DNA of 64,000 bases from Aurantimonas sp. 22II-16-19i (GCF_002088275.1 NZ_AQQS01000024.1:1-64000), one strand, 5' to 3'. Positions 10,292 to 19,987 are shown, counted from the stretch's first letter. The notes: generated from the letters alone by a model not told the origin. Program-made: numbers and translations.

Positions 10292-10868
10292 TCGCGCCCT
10301 GCGCCGCCGAAGCCGTTTCGGGGACGCGCAGCGGCGCCTCTCCCCTGCCCTTCGCGCCGGCCTCGCCGGGCTCGCCGCCCTGCTGATGGCCGGCTGCACC
10401 GCCGGCCCGCTCTACGGCACAAACGGCGTCGGCGGCACCGACATCGGTGGCGCCGCGGCACGGCTGCCCTATGCCGGCCGCATCGCCATCACCGAGGCCG
10501 ATACCCGCACCGACCAGCTGGTCCGCAACGAGCTCCTGTTCCGCCTCAATCGCGGCCAGCCGGTCACCGATCCGCTCTACGAGCTCCGGCTGTCCGTCGA
10601 GGGCAAGGCCCGCGGCGTCATCATCCAGAGCGAGGGCGTCTCCCGCTCGGTCATCTACATCGAGAAGGCGACCTACCAGCTCGTCCGCCTGTCGGACAAG
10701 GTGGTGATCACCGCCGGCGAGCGCTCGGCGACGGTCCCCTACGACCAGACGATCCAGCTCTACCAGAGCCAGCGCGCGCTCAAAAACGCCCGTCAGGAGG
10801 CCAGCAAGCAGCTCGCCGGCCAGGTCGAGCTGGCGGTCGCCAGCGCCCTGTCGCGAACCGGCGGCTGA
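10278..10868 (+). CDS. lptE: LPS-assembly lipoprotein LptE
   Basis: 196 residues. A basic, hydrophobic signal ends in a lipobox (LLMAGC, Cys at about residue 39), followed by AGPLYG, the conserved start of mature alphaproteobacterial LptE. The body contains an [17 protein letters not shown]-type helix typical of the family. LptE forms the plug of the LptD outer-membrane translocon, which places LPS on the cell surface. Translation is probably coupled to leuS, since the ATG lies 14 bases before the leuS stop. holA normally follows directly, but here about 830 bp of hairpin repeats intervene. Confidence 0.9.
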   Translation: MSSSDRALRRRSRFGDAQRRLSPALRAGLAGLAALLMAGCTAGPLYGTNGVGGTDIGGAAARLPYAGRIAITEADTRTDQLVRNELLFRLNRGQPVTDPLYELRLSVEGKARGVIIQSEGVSRSVIYIEKATYQLVRLSDKVVITAGERSATVPYDQTIQLYQSQRALKNARQEASKQLAGQVELAVASALSRTGG

Positions 10869-10956
10869 CGACTGACGGCCGGCGCCGTGGCCATCACGGC
10901 TCCGACCGATGAAGGACACGCGCCGCCACAACGGTGATCGAACAAGATCGAAGGTC

Positions 10957-11675
10957 GCAGCCCCCTCCACCCTCATGGTGAGCCTGTCGAACCACGAGGG
11001 TCACGCACGACGCGACGCTTCGCGCCAAGCGCCCCTCGCCCTTCGACAGGCTCAGGATGAGGGGCTGTTGGGACGGCGAGCCCTGGGATAAGAGACTGAT
11101 GCGACGCTGAGCCTTGCGGATAGCACCGAAGTGCCCTCGCCCCCCGGCAAGTCAGAATGCCGGGGTAATCGGACAAGACCCAAGGACGCAGCCCCCTCCA
11201 CCCTCATGGTGAGCCTGTCGAACCACGAGGGTCACGCACCACGGTTCGCGCCAAGCGCCCCTCGCCCTTCGACAGGCTCAGGATGAGGGGCTGTTACGAC
11301 GGTGAGCCTTGCGGATAGCACCGAAGTGTCATCGACCCCCGGCAAGTCAGCAGGCCGGTAATCCGATAAGACCGAAGCGCGGCCCCCTCCACCCTCATGG
11401 TGAGCCTGTCGAACCACGAGGGTCACCCACCACGGTTCGCGCCAAGCGCCCCTCGCCCTTCGACAGGCTCAGGATGAGGGGCTCTTGCGACGGTGAGCCT
11501 TGCGGATAGCACCGTAGTGCCCTCGACCCACGGCCAGTCAACAGGCCGGTAACCCGATAAGACCGAAGGGCGCAGCCCCCTCCACCCTCATGGTGAGCCT
11601 GTCGAACCACGAGGGCCACCCCTTTGCCTTTCGACAAGTGCACCATGAGGGGCTATTCAGGCGCAGCCCCTATCG
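10957..11675. repeat. Tandem array of four long-hairpin intergenic repeats
   Basis: Four units begin with GCAGCCCCCTCC-like sequence at about 10957, 11188, 11379 and 11572 (periods ~231, 191 and 193). Each carries CCCTCATGGTGAGCCTGTCG near its left end and the inverted counterpart CCTTCGACAGGCTCAGGATG about 60-70 bp later, so each folds into a long hairpin. The fourth is degenerate. A fifth, isolated copy lies at 49344-49438. The rest of the 10869-11697 gap holds no gene. Confidence 0.88.
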
Positions 11676-11697
11676 ATCACCCGGAAGACCAGTCCCG

Positions 11698-12744
11698 ATG
11701 GCCCAGAAGAAAGCCGGCGAAGTCGAAGCCTTTCTCAACCGGCCGGACTTCGCCTACTCCCTCGTCCTCTTCTACGGCCCCGACACCGGCCTCGTCGCCG
11801 AGCGCTCGGCCAAGCTCGCCAAGGCCTTCGGCGTCGATCCGGGCGATCCCTTCTCCGCCGTCGTCCTGTCGGGCGACGAGATCGAGAAGGACATCGGCCG
11901 GCTCTATGACGAGGCGAAGACGCTGTCCCTCCTCGGCGGCAGGCGCCTGGTGCGGGTGCGCGGCGCCGGGGCGGGCAAGGCCCTCGCCGATGCAGCCGGC
12001 GAGCTCGGCGGCGAGCGCCTGACCGACACGCTGATCATCGTCGAGGCCGGCGACCTGAAGAAGAACGCCGCGCTCCGGGCCAATGCCGAGCGCGGCCGCC
12101 ATGCCATGGCCCTGCCCTGCTACCAGGACGAGGGACGCGCCCTCGACCAGATGATCGACGAGGAGCTGACCGCCGCCGGCCTCGGCATGGACCGCGACGC
12201 CCGCGACGCGCTGAAGGCACGGCTCGGCGCCGACCGCATCGCTTCGCGCGGCGAGGTGCAGAAGCTCTGCCTCTACGCCCTCGGCACGCCGACGGTGACG
12301 GAAGCCGACGTCGCCGCGATCGTCGGCGACGTCTCGGCCGACGCCCTCGACGAGGCGATCGACGCGGCGGTCTCCGGCGAGGTGAAGCGGCTGCCGCATC
12401 TGATCGACCGGCTGACGACGGCGGGCGCCCCGACCTTCCAGCTGCACCAGGCGCTGTTGCGCTATTTCCAGCAGCTTCTGGCGCTGCGGGAAGGCGTCGA
12501 GAGGCGCGGCGAGCCGGTGGCGCGGGCGGTGGAACGTCGCCGGCCGCACTTCCGACGCCGGCCGGCCATGGAGGCGGCCCTGTCTGCCTGGACCCTCGCC
12601 GCCCTCGACGCGCGGCTGCAGGCGATCGAGGCGGACATCCTGATGAGCCGCAAGGATTCCGGCCTCGCCCTCACCATCACCCACCGCACGCTGATGGACA
12701 CCGCCGTCGAGGCGGCCCGGCTGCGGGCCCGCGGGGGAGCCTGA
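11698..12744 (+). CDS. holA: DNA polymerase III subunit delta
   Basis: 348 residues, usual for HolA. It starts MAQKKAGEVEAFLNRP, typical of alphaproteobacterial delta. VLFYGPDTGLVAERSAKL corresponds to the degenerate P-loop domain. Later come the lid region (DEGRALDQMIDEEL...GL) and the helical collar domain (TFQLHQALLRYFQQLLALR). The delta subunit opens the beta clamp within the clamp loader. An upstream in-frame extension to 11590 runs into the repeat array and is rejected. In relatives the gene belongs to the leuS-lptE-holA operon; the repeat array may weaken that coupling. Confidence 0.92.
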   Translation: MAQKKAGEVEAFLNRPDFAYSLVLFYGPDTGLVAERSAKLAKAFGVDPGDPFSAVVLSGDEIEKDIGRLYDEAKTLSLLGGRRLVRVRGAGAGKALADAAGELGGERLTDTLIIVEAGDLKKNAALRANAERGRHAMALPCYQDEGRALDQMIDEELTAAGLGMDRDARDALKARLGADRIASRGEVQKLCLYALGTPTVTEADVAAIVGDVSADALDEAIDAAVSGEVKRLPHLIDRLTTAGAPTFQLHQALLRYFQQLLALREGVERRGEPVARAVERRRPHFRRRPAMEAALSAWTLAALDARLQAIEADILMSRKDSGLALTITHRTLMDTAVEAARLRARGGA

Positions 12745-13270
12745 TACTCCGGTTGAGGTCTTCGACAGGCGCCAAGGGATGTGCCACCCAGCCGCCACGC
12801 GGGCTTGATATCGGCGGCCAAGGGATCGATCATCTCCTCGGGATCTCGGACTTCGAGTCCGCTCCCTTGCGGTGCCGGCTCCAAACAGGGCCCGGCCTGA
12901 TCGATGGGACAGCGTGTGACGCGGGCCGCCGGTGATCGACCCGTTTCGGCTGCCTCGGGGCAAGCCGCTCTTGCTTGCCCGCACCGGTCCTCCGCCGCGT
13001 CCAACGGAGCGTGCGAACCCGAGATCCATCGGAACAGGCGCAGCACAGCCGGTCGCGCGTTGTGAGTGTCCGGCGATTGACGCAAAGCGGAAAGCATTTC
13101 ATACGTCGGCTTATCAACCTTAATTTCCGTGTGAAATCCTCATCCTGCGACCGACCTCGGAGACAAGCCCCGCCCTCTCCTGCCAGGCGCATTCAGCGCC
13201 TTACATCCATCCAGGAAGACCCGCGCGGCGAGCCCATCGCTCGTGGGAACGCATCGAAAGGACGAGATCC
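12745..13270. promoter_or_regulatory. Gene-free region with an inverted repeat upstream of the cupin gene
   Basis: No supported gene in these 526 bp. An A/T-rich patch at 13085-13140 contains ATTTCATACG (13096-13105) and CGTGTGAAAT (13128-13137), 10-bp arms with one mismatch and a 22-bp spacer. It is a plausible operator or promoter area for the cupin gene that begins at 13271. Confidence 0.35.
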
Positions 13271-13669
13271 ATGGACATCAAGCGCAGCGGCGAGACGCCG
13301 TCGACCGAGGCACCGGCGGAGTATTTCACCGGGCGGGTGCGGATCGATCCGCTCGCCTCGCCACCCGAGCCGGCTCGCGTCGCAGTGGCGAAGGTCACCT
13401 TCGAGCCCGGCGCCCGGACCGCCTGGCACACCCACCCGCTCGGCCAGACGCTGATCGTCACCGACGGATGCGGCTGGGTCCGCCGGGAGGGCGAGGCCCG
13501 ACAGACCATCCGCCCCGGCGACGTCGTCTGGTTCGCCCCCGGCGAGCGGCACTGGCACGGCGCGACCGCCACCACCGGCATGACCCACATCGCCATCCAG
13601 GAACGCCATGACGGCAGCGCCGCCGACTGGCTGGAGCAGGTCTCGGACGAGGATTACGGGTCCGCGTAG
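13271..13669 (+). CDS. Small single-domain cupin protein
   Basis: 132 residues forming one RmlC-like cupin barrel. Motif 1 is visible as [20 protein letters not shown] and motif 2 as [18 protein letters not shown]. The metal-binding set His-x-His ... Gln ... His is present. The family includes small oxidative-stress or quercetinase-like proteins and carboxymuconolactone-associated cupins; the substrate cannot be assigned. A GAAAGGACGAG ribosome-binding region precedes ATG 13271. It stands alone between repeat-rich gaps, interrupting the holA-parB neighbourhood. Confidence 0.85.
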   Translation: MDIKRSGETPSTEAPAEYFTGRVRIDPLASPPEPARVAVAKVTFEPGARTAWHTHPLGQTLIVTDGCGWVRREGEARQTIRPGDVVWFAPGERHWHGATATTGMTHIAIQERHDGSAADWLEQVSDEDYGSA

Positions 13670-13774
13670 CCGCGGCACGGCATCATTCGGCGAAGCTCAG
13701 CGAGCATCTCCTGACGGCATCCGCCCCGCCCGGCGGGCCTGGTCGCGGCCCTCCGCGTCTTCATTGGCGGGCCC

Positions 13775-13940
13775 GTCCCCACAAGATTCAGACGTCTCGA
13801 AAAGCTCTTCCAAGACAGCGCCTGACGATGAAACTGGAGATGCCGGGGCGCAGGAACAGAAGGCGCCAGCCCCTTCTCCTTCTGCGCCCCGGCATCATCG
13901 TTTTCTATCGTAAGACACTGGTTTGGAAGAACTTTTTGTG
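13775..13940. repeat. ~165-bp inverted-repeat element (large palindrome)
   Basis: The left half runs from CCGTCCCCACAAG through CTCGAAAAGCTCTTCCAAG to GATGCCGGGGCGCAGG. It is mirrored by the right half (CTGCGCCCCGGCATCATCG, then ATCGTAAGAC and GGTTTGGAAGAACTTTTT). The arms match imperfectly over roughly 75 nt, so the whole folds into one long hairpin. Separated halves of the same element recur at 36190-36300 and 36724-36812. The rest of 13670-14184 contains no gene I can support. Confidence 0.8.
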
Positions 13941-14184
13941 GGTCGCGAACCCCGCAAGGACCGGCCTCGACAATGCCGCCGCGGTGTTGATTGGGCCCGG
14001 ATTAATACCACCTGGTGGGGGCGCCATATGCGGGACATCACAGTTTGTGGCGTGCCCGCTTCGTCATCCGCCTGCCTGAGCACGACGATCCATGTCGCAG
14101 CGGTCGGGTGTGCCTCGGCACGAGGAAACTGCGCACCAAGCGACAAGGCAAAGCCGGCAGAGCCTCCCCGCCCGCGCGCAGCCC

Positions 14185-15177
14185 TTACAGCGAGCGCAGG
14201 CGCGGCCCCGTAGCGGCGGCCGCATAGCCGCCGCGGCCTTCCAGCCGCTCGGCGAAGGCGTCGAGATCGTCCTCCCGGTCGAGGCTGATGGTAACGGTCG
14301 GGCGGCCGCCGGACACGGTGATCGTGACGTCGAAGCCGGCCGCCTCGCGCAGACGCCGCTCGTGGAAGAGAATGACGTCGCTCTTCACCGCTTGCGATGC
14401 CTCAGGGACCTTGCGTCCTCGTCCGCGGGCAGGCGCCCTCGCCGCGACCGGCGCCTCGTCGACAGCGTCCGGATCGCGGGCCAGGGCCTCGGCCTCGCGC
14501 ACCGAGAGATTCTCCGCGACGATGCGGCGGGCGAGCCCCACCGGATCCTCCGCGGTGACGACCGTGCGGGCTGCGCCGGCGGAGATCGTGCCGGCCTCGA
14601 CCATGGCACGCACTTCCGCCGGCAGCTTCAGGAGACGCAGGGTATTGGCCACATGGCTGCGGCTCTTGGCCAGGATCTCGGCGAGGTCGGCCTGGGTATA
14701 GCCGTGCTCGTCGATCAGCGCCTGATAGCCCAGCGCCTCCTCGATGGCGTTGAGATCGGCGCGCTGGACGTTCTCGATGATGGCGATCTCGAGCGACTGG
14801 CGATCGTTGATCTCGCGCAGCACCACCGGGACGTCGGCAAGGCCGGCGAGCGCTGCCGCGCGCAATCGCCGCTCGCCCGCGACCAGCTCGAAGCGGGCGG
14901 GATCGCCGGCGAGCGGGCGCACCAGCAGCGGCTGGACGACGCCGTGCTGGCGGATCGAGGCCGCAAGTTCGGCAAGCTCCGCCTCGGGAAACGACCGCCG
15001 CGGATTGTGCGGATTCGGCGTGATGCTGGCGACCGGCACGGTGCGCTCCGGCGCGATCGTCGGCGCGGCCGGCTGGGGATCGAAACCGGGCACGGGCCGG
15101 GACGGGGAGGGAACGCCGGAGCCGATCAGCGAGGCGAGGCCCCGACCCAGTCTCTGGCGCGATCTGTCTTCGTTCAT
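14185..15177 (-). CDS. parB: Chromosome partitioning protein ParB
   Basis: 330 residues. It opens with RQRLGRGLASLIG, the usual alphaproteobacterial N-terminus. The ParB/Srx CTPase domain follows, with NPRRSFPEAELAELAASIRQHGVVQPLLVRP, GERRLRAA and ENVQRADLNAIEEA. The helix-turn-helix is YTQADLAEILAKSRSHVANTLRLLKLP, and a C-terminal dimerisation domain completes it. ParB binds parS and slides as a CTP clamp, organising the origin region and stimulating ParA. Candidate parS sites lie 1-2 kb away inside rsmG. It is last in the mnmG-rsmG-parA-parB cluster, 97 bp after parA. Confidence 0.97.
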   Translation of the reverse strand: MNEDRSRQRLGRGLASLIGSGVPSPSRPVPGFDPQPAAPTIAPERTVPVASITPNPHNPRRSFPEAELAELAASIRQHGVVQPLLVRPLAGDPARFELVAGERRLRAAALAGLADVPVVLREINDRQSLEIAIIENVQRADLNAIEEALGYQALIDEHGYTQADLAEILAKSRSHVANTLRLLKLPAEVRAMVEAGTISAGAARTVVTAEDPVGLARRIVAENLSVREAEALARDPDAVDEAPVAARAPARGRGRKVPEASQAVKSDVILFHERRLREAAGFDVTITVSGGRPTVTISLDREDDLDAFAERLEGRGGYAAAATGPRLRSL

Positions 15178-15274
15178 TGGCCTCGTCCCGTTCTCTCTCG
15201 CCCCGTCGTCGTCATCGTCGCCGTCGTCGCGGCCATCATCGCGGCTTGCGTCGCAGCCGCCAAACGCGCGCCGG

Positions 15275-16084
15275 TCATGCCGCCACCAGCCGTCCCTCGC
15301 GGCGGATCACCTCCGAGGCGAGCTGGATATAGGCCTGGCTGCCCGAGCACTTCATGTCGTAGAGGATCGCCGGCTTGCCGAAGGAGGGGGCTTCCGACAC
15401 CCGCACATTGCGCGGGATCACCGTCTCGTAGACATGCTCGCCCATATAGGAGCGCACGTCCCGCACCACCTGGGCGGCGAGGTTGTTGCGGCTGTCATAC
15501 ATGGTCAGGACGATGCCGTGGAGGCCGAGCATCGGGTTGAGGCTGTCGCGCACCTGCTCGACGGTCTCGAGCAGCTGAGACAGGCCCTCCAGCGCGAAGA
15601 ACTCGCATTGCAGCGGCACGAGGATCGCGTCCGCCGCCGCCATGGCGTTGATCGTCAGAAGGTTCAGCGACGGCGGGCAGTCGACCAGCACGAAGTCGAA
15701 ATCCGCCTGGTCCTGCTGGTGGAAATGCAGGGAATCCCGCAGCCGGTACGCCCGGCCATGGACGCCGGAAATCTCCATCTCGAAGCCGAGGAGATCCATG
15801 GTCGAGGGGATGATCGACAGATTGGGCACCGCCGTCGGCATCGCCGCCTCGCGGATCGAGGCGGTTTCCTTGAGGACGTCGTAGGAGGAGATCTCCCGCG
15901 CCTCCTTGTCGATGCCGAGACCGGTGGAGGCATTGCCCTGCGGGTCGAGATCGATCAGCAGCGCCCGCTTGTCGATGGCGGCGAGCGCCGTGGCGAGGTT
16001 GATCGCCGTCGTGGTCTTGCCGACGCCGCCCTTCTGGTTGGCGATGGTGATGATCCGCATGGGCTTCCTGGCTGCCACATCCAT
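15275..16084 (-). CDS. parA: Chromosome partitioning ATPase ParA
   Basis: 269 residues. The deviant Walker A motif ANQKGGVGKTTTAINLA lies near residue 17, Walker A-prime in LLIDLDPQGNASTGLG, and Walker B in DFVLVDCPPSLNLLT. This is the ParA/Soj class of chromosomal segregation ATPases that bind DNA nonspecifically and pull ParB-parS complexes. An internal ATG at 16060 (MRIITIANQ), preceded by AGGAAG, may be the true start, since relatives have only a short leader before the P-loop. It lies between rsmG (90 bp) and parB. Confidence 0.97.
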   Translation of the reverse strand: MDVAARKPMRIITIANQKGGVGKTTTAINLATALAAIDKRALLIDLDPQGNASTGLGIDKEAREISSYDVLKETASIREAAMPTAVPNLSIIPSTMDLLGFEMEISGVHGRAYRLRDSLHFHQQDQADFDFVLVDCPPSLNLLTINAMAAADAILVPLQCEFFALEGLSQLLETVEQVRDSLNPMLGLHGIVLTMYDSRNNLAAQVVRDVRSYMGEHVYETVIPRNVRVSEAPSFGKPAILYDMKCSGSQAYIQLASEVIRREGRLVAA

Positions 16085-16174
16085 CGGCTGAATTCCATTT
16101 GTTACAAGGTCTTGCCCGCGGCCTGACAGGGGACCGCGAGGGCAGGGCCGGCTCGGCGGCGGCTGATCGACGCG

Positions 16175-16975
16175 TCAGCTGCGACGCGGTTCGATGCCGG
16201 CAACCTCGAGAACGACCGAATCAGCTTCGACCTTCGAGTCATGAATTACCATGGTGAATTGCCAATTTGCAGCCGCCGCGGCGATTTCCTGTTCATGACT
16301 GCGGCCCTTGGGGAAAAAGCACCGGGTTTCACGTGAAACATGTGGCGCGACCATTGCCAGCAGGTCGTCCAGCGGCGCCAGCGCCCGGGCCGTGATCACG
16401 TCGGCGCGGGCCAGCACGTCCCCCGCCGCCTCGATCCGCACCGGATGGGCGCGGCCTTTCAGCCCCAGCTCCCGCAGGACCGTCGCCAGGAACGCCGCCT
16501 TCTTGTGGCTGGATTCCACCATGTCCATGGCCCCGGAGGGGCGGCAGGCCGCCACGACCAGCGCCGGGAACCCCGCCCCGGAACCGAGGTCGACGGCCTG
16601 GCCGAAGTCCGGCAGCAGCGCGTCGAGGCCCATCGCGTCTGCCACGTGCCGCCGCCAGACGTCCCCCAGCGTCGATGGCGCGACGAGGTTGATGCGTGCC
16701 TGCCACTCGGTCAGGAGGCGGACATAGCCGTCGAGCCGCGCCATGGTTTCACGTGAAACAGGGAAGGCCTCGACGAACCAGGCGCGCCCCGCCGCCTGCT
16801 GCGCTGCAATATCGGCGGCCGATGGCGGCGCGGCCTTGGCCGGCTTCTTCGGCCCGTTCGGGCGCTTGGGGCGCAGCACCGTCGACTCGTGCTCGCCCCA
16901 GTTCCCGTCCTCGCCCTTCGAGCGGACATGCTGGCGGTCGGACGGATGGATGCGCTTGGGCTTGTCACGCCGCAT
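16175..16975 (-). CDS. rsmG: 16S rRNA (guanine-527-N7)-methyltransferase RsmG with extended N-terminus
   Basis: 266 residues; typical RsmG is 205-215. The core from about residue 70 has the expected order: [25 protein letters not shown], the SAM motif [42 protein letters not shown] and CFFPKGR. It methylates G527 of 16S rRNA. The ~55 N-terminal residues (Lys/Arg, Pro/Ala-rich) are extra. A later start is possible, but the first ATG overlaps mnmG by 11 bases, consistent with coupling. Two parS palindromes inside the gene each encode VSRET. Confidence 0.93.
   Translation of the reverse strand: MRRDKPKRIHPSDRQHVRSKGEDGNWGEHESTVLRPKRPNGPKKPAKAAPPSAADIAAQQAAGRAWFVEAFPVSRETMARLDGYVRLLTEWQARINLVAPSTLGDVWRRHVADAMGLDALLPDFGQAVDLGSGAGFPALVVAACRPSGAMDMVESSHKKAAFLATVLRELGLKGRAHPVRIEAAGDVLARADVITARALAPLDDLLAMVAPHVSRETRCFFPKGRSHEQEIAAAAANWQFTMVIHDSKVEADSVVLEVAGIEPRRS
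16325..16340. promoter_or_regulatory. parS site A (in rsmG)
   Basis: GGTTTCACGTGAAACA matches 15 of 16 bases of the canonical parS and contains the full GTTTCACGTGAAAC palindrome. It lies 1.1 kb from parB, the standard location, and should load ParB. Confidence 0.9.
16745..16760. promoter_or_regulatory. parS site B (in rsmG)
   Basis: A second GGTTTCACGTGAAACA, identical to site A, 420 bp away. Both impose the peptide VSRET on RsmG. Confidence 0.9.
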
Positions 16976-18857
16976 CGGCGAACCCCATCCGGCGCATGGC
17001 GAGGAGGACGAGGGCGAGGGCCGCCGGCGTCATCCCGTCGATCCGCTCGGCCTCGGCAACGCTCTTCGGACGCCGCGCGGCGAGCTTCTGGCGCAGCTCG
17101 TTGGAGAGCCCGACGATCCCGCCATAGTCGATATCGTCGGGGATCTCGCGGGCCTCGTCCCGGCGCAGCCGCTCCTGGTCCTTGCGCTGGCGATCGAGAT
17201 AGACGTCGTAGGCCGCCTCGATGGTCACCCTTGCCAGGGTCTTCTCGTCGATATGGGCCAGGTCCGGCCAGAGCGCGGCGAGCTGTCCGGGCCGCACGGC
17301 ATCCTGGGCGAGGAGCTGCCAGGCGCTCCGCCGGCGGCCGTCCTGATTGACGGCGATGCCGTGGCGCATCGCCTCGGCCGGCGTGACGGTCGCCGCCTCC
17401 AGCGCCGCGCGGGCGGCAAGGAAGGCCGTCTCGCCAGCCTCGAACCGCGTCTCCCGCTCGGGCGAGACGATCCCCAGCCGGATGGCCAGCGGCGTCAGCC
17501 GGCGATCGGCATTGTCGGCCCGGAGCGACAGGCGGAACTCGGCCCGCGAAGTGAACATGCGGTAGGGCTCGGTGACGCCGGTGCGGGTCAGGTCGTCGAT
17601 CATCACGCCGATATAGGCCTCGGTCCGGCCGATGACGACCGGCTCGGCGCCCCCGGCAAGGCGCGCGGCGTTGAGACCCGCCACGAGCCCCTGGGCCCCC
17701 GCCTCCTCGTATCCGGTCGTGCCGTTGATCTGGCCGGCGAGGAAGAGGCCCGGCGCCCGCTTCACGGCCAGCGAGCGGTCGAGCTCGCGCGGGTCGACGT
17801 GGTCGTATTCGATGGCATAGCCGGGCTTCAGGACGCGGACCTTCGAAAGCCCCGGGATCGAGCGCAGGAACGCCTCCTGGACGTCCTCCGGCAGCGAGGT
17901 GGAGAGGCCGTTCGGATAGACCGTGTCGTCGTCGAGGCCTTCGGGCTCGAGGAAGATCTGGTGGCCGTCGCGATCGCCGAACTTGACGATCTTGTCCTCG
18001 ATGGACGGGCAGTAGCGCGGGCCGACACCCTCGATCTGTCCGGAATAGAGCGCCGAGCGGGAGAGGTTGTCGCGGATGATCGCGTGGGTCTCCGGCGTCG
18101 TGCGGGTGATGCCGCAGTCGATCTGCGGCGTCTCGATCCGGTCGGTGAGGAAGGAGAAGGGGACCGGCTCGTCGTCCGGCCGCTGGCGGTCGAGCGAGGC
18201 CCAGTCGATGGTGGTGCCGTCGAGGCGGGCGGGGGTGCCGGTCTTCAGGCGGCCGAGGCTGAGGCCGAGACGGGCGAGCGTGCCCGACAGGCCGAGGGAG
18301 GGATCCTCGCCCATGCGCCCGGCCGGGATCTTGCGGTCGCCGAGATGGATGAGGCCGCCCAGAAAGGTGCCGGTGGTCAAGACGACGGCCCGGCAGGCGA
18401 TCCGGCGCCCGTCGGCAAAGACGACGGCGCTGACGGCACCGGCGTCGTTGAGCGCCAGATCGAAGACGTCGCCCTCGACGACGGCGAGGCCTTCCGTCGA
18501 GGCGATCAGCGCCTGCATCGCCGCCCGGTAGAGCTTGCGGTCGGCCTGGGTGCGCGGCCCCCAGACGGCCGGGCCCTTGCGCCGGTTGAGCACGCGGAAC
18601 TGGATGCCGCCGCGGTCGGCGGCGAGCCCCATCAACCCGCCGAGGGCGTCGATCTCGCGCACCAGATGGCCCTTGCCGATGCCCCCGATCGCGGGATTGC
18701 AGCTCATCGTGCCGATGGTGTCGAAGCGGTGGGTGACGAGGACGGTATCGGCGCCGGCCCGCGCCGCGGCACTCGCCGCCTCGCATCCGGCATGGCCGCC
18801 GCCGACCACGACAACGTCGCAGATGGAGGGGAAGGGGGTCTGGGCTGGCTCGGTCAT
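16965..18857 (-). CDS. mnmG: tRNA uridine-5-carboxymethylaminomethyl modification enzyme MnmG (GidA)
   Basis: 630 residues, standard length. The FAD-binding Rossmann motif near the N-terminus is [20 protein letters not shown]. GidA signatures include [21 protein letters not shown], the conserved [54 protein letters not shown] and [16 protein letters not shown]. With MnmE it modifies wobble uridine 34 of several tRNAs. The start MTEPAQTP at 18857 was chosen over a frame open to 19175. It is first in a minus-strand cluster with rsmG, parA and parB. Its usual upstream partner mnmE is not adjacent but ~44 kb away on the other strand. Confidence 0.97.
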   Translation of the reverse strand: MTEPAQTPFPSICDVVVVGGGHAGCEAASAAARAGADTVLVTHRFDTIGTMSCNPAIGGIGKGHLVREIDALGGLMGLAADRGGIQFRVLNRRKGPAVWGPRTQADRKLYRAAMQALIASTEGLAVVEGDVFDLALNDAGAVSAVVFADGRRIACRAVVLTTGTFLGGLIHLGDRKIPAGRMGEDPSLGLSGTLARLGLSLGRLKTGTPARLDGTTIDWASLDRQRPDDEPVPFSFLTDRIETPQIDCGITRTTPETHAIIRDNLSRSALYSGQIEGVGPRYCPSIEDKIVKFGDRDGHQIFLEPEGLDDDTVYPNGLSTSLPEDVQEAFLRSIPGLSKVRVLKPGYAIEYDHVDPRELDRSLAVKRAPGLFLAGQINGTTGYEEAGAQGLVAGLNAARLAGGAEPVVIGRTEAYIGVMIDDLTRTGVTEPYRMFTSRAEFRLSLRADNADRRLTPLAIRLGIVSPERETRFEAGETAFLAARAALEAATVTPAEAMRHGIAVNQDGRRRSAWQLLAQDAVRPGQLAALWPDLAHIDEKTLARVTIEAAYDVYLDRQRKDQERLRRDEAREIPDDIDYGGIVGLSNELRQKLAARRPKSVAEAERIDGMTPAALALVLLAMRRMGFADAA

Positions 18858-19053
18858 GGCAGCGGGATCGATCCGGAATGTTCGGGTTGCATCGGGATCA
18901 CGGCCGGGGGAACGACGTCGTCGGCAATGGCCGGCGTCGTTCCAAGTGCAGCGCAAGTGGTCCACTCTCCTGCCTGCTATAGGATAAAGCCCGGGCTGGA
19001 ACAACGTTTGCGGCACACCGGACCGGTGTCGCGCCGATCGGCGGGGAGAAACG

Positions 19054-19362
19054 ATGAAGCGGCTCGTCCTGGTCTCGACGGCCATCGCCGCTCTCGCGGG
19101 GGCAGGGCTGGCCACCGTCATCGGCCGGATCGCGCTCGCCCACAATCCGGGAGGCGAGTTCCATGCCTGCATCAAGAAGGTGGTCGGGGCGCCGGTCGAA
19201 TGCCATTACACCGGCCAATGGTTCAGCCTTCTCGCGATCGTCTTCCTCGTCGGCTTCGTTCCGACGCTGATGATTGCCGCGGTCGTCGGGGCGACATTCG
19301 GGCGGTGCTTCGGCTCCGGGCGCCGACGCTCTCCTCAGCCCGGCGACGATGGGATAGGATGA
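19054..19362 (+). CDS. Small two-helix membrane protein, unknown function
   Basis: 102 residues. Hydrophobic segments lie at about 4-28 ([20 protein letters not shown]) and 58-83 ([21 protein letters not shown]), with a short loop carrying two cysteines (HACIKK, ECHYTG). The first segment may be a signal anchor. GGGGAGAAACG precedes ATG 19054 at good spacing, which supports translation. I do not recognise the family. It lies downstream of, and divergent from, mnmG. Confidence 0.55.
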   Translation: MKRLVLVSTAIAALAGAGLATVIGRIALAHNPGGEFHACIKKVVGAPVECHYTGQWFSLLAIVFLVGFVPTLMIAAVVGATFGRCFGSGRRRSPQPGDDGIG

Positions 19363-19420
19363 GGGACATTGCCGGCGCACGCCGTCCAAGCCTGTGGCGC
19401 CGATCCAAGGGTCCTGACCG

Positions 19421-19987
19421 ATGAGCCTTCTGGAGATCCAGCCCTTCACGCTCGAGGAGTTCTTCGCCTGGCAGGCGGGGCAGGACGAGCGCTATGAACT
19501 CGTCAACGGCTTTCCTGCCAAGATGATGACCGGCGCGTCGAACCGGCACGACGTCATCACGTCGAACATCCAAGGCGAGTTGCGGAACCGCCTGAAGGGC
19601 AAACCCTGCCGTCCCTTCACCGGTGACGGCGCCGTCGAGACCTTCCCCGGCCAGATCCGGCGGCCGGATGCCGGCATCGACTGCGGCGCCTTCGATCCGG
19701 AGGGCTATCTCGCGGCGGAGCCCGTGGTCGTCTTCGAGGTCCTGTCGCCCTCGACCCGGGACTTCGACCGCCTGCGCAAGGTCGAGGAGTACAAGCGGGT
19801 TCCGACGATGCGCCATGTCGTCGTGGTGGAGCCGAAGCGCCCGCAGGTGCTGGTCTGGTCGCGGGCGGGCGAAGGGGTCTGGGAACCGGACGAGATCGTC
19901 GGCCTCGACGGCACCATCCGGCTCGCCGCGGTGGGGCTCGAACTGCCGCTGGCCGAGCTCTATGACCGGCTGACCTTCGAGGCATAA
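19421..19987 (+). CDS. Uma2-family (DUF820) PD-(D/E)XK nuclease-fold protein
   Basis: 188 residues with the family pattern: FTLEEFFAWQAGQDERYELVNG, SNRHDVITSNIQGELRNRLKG, RRPDAGIDCG, PVVVFEVLSPSTRDFDRLRKVEEYKRVPTMRHVVVVEP. The residues E ... D ... E-V-L ... K match the restriction-endonuclease-like core. Uma2 proteins are abundant in cyanobacteria and Rhizobiales, and their role is unknown. It is a single gene, ending about 70 bp from the convergent GpsA-like gene. Confidence 0.88.
   Translation: MSLLEIQPFTLEEFFAWQAGQDERYELVNGFPAKMMTGASNRHDVITSNIQGELRNRLKGKPCRPFTGDGAVETFPGQIRRPDAGIDCGAFDPEGYLAAEPVVVFEVLSPSTRDFDRLRKVEEYKRVPTMRHVVVVEPKRPQVLVWSRAGEGVWEPDEIVGLDGTIRLAAVGLELPLAELYDRLTFEA

Noticed and set aside
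10957-11675. CRISPR-like array
   Set aside because: The units are ~190-230 bp hairpins with similar interiors, not short repeats with unique spacers, and no cas genes are present.
13670-14184. Possible degraded transposase between the cupin gene and parB
   Set aside because: Short open frames exist, but none shows transposase motifs. The repetitive part is explained by the palindromic element.
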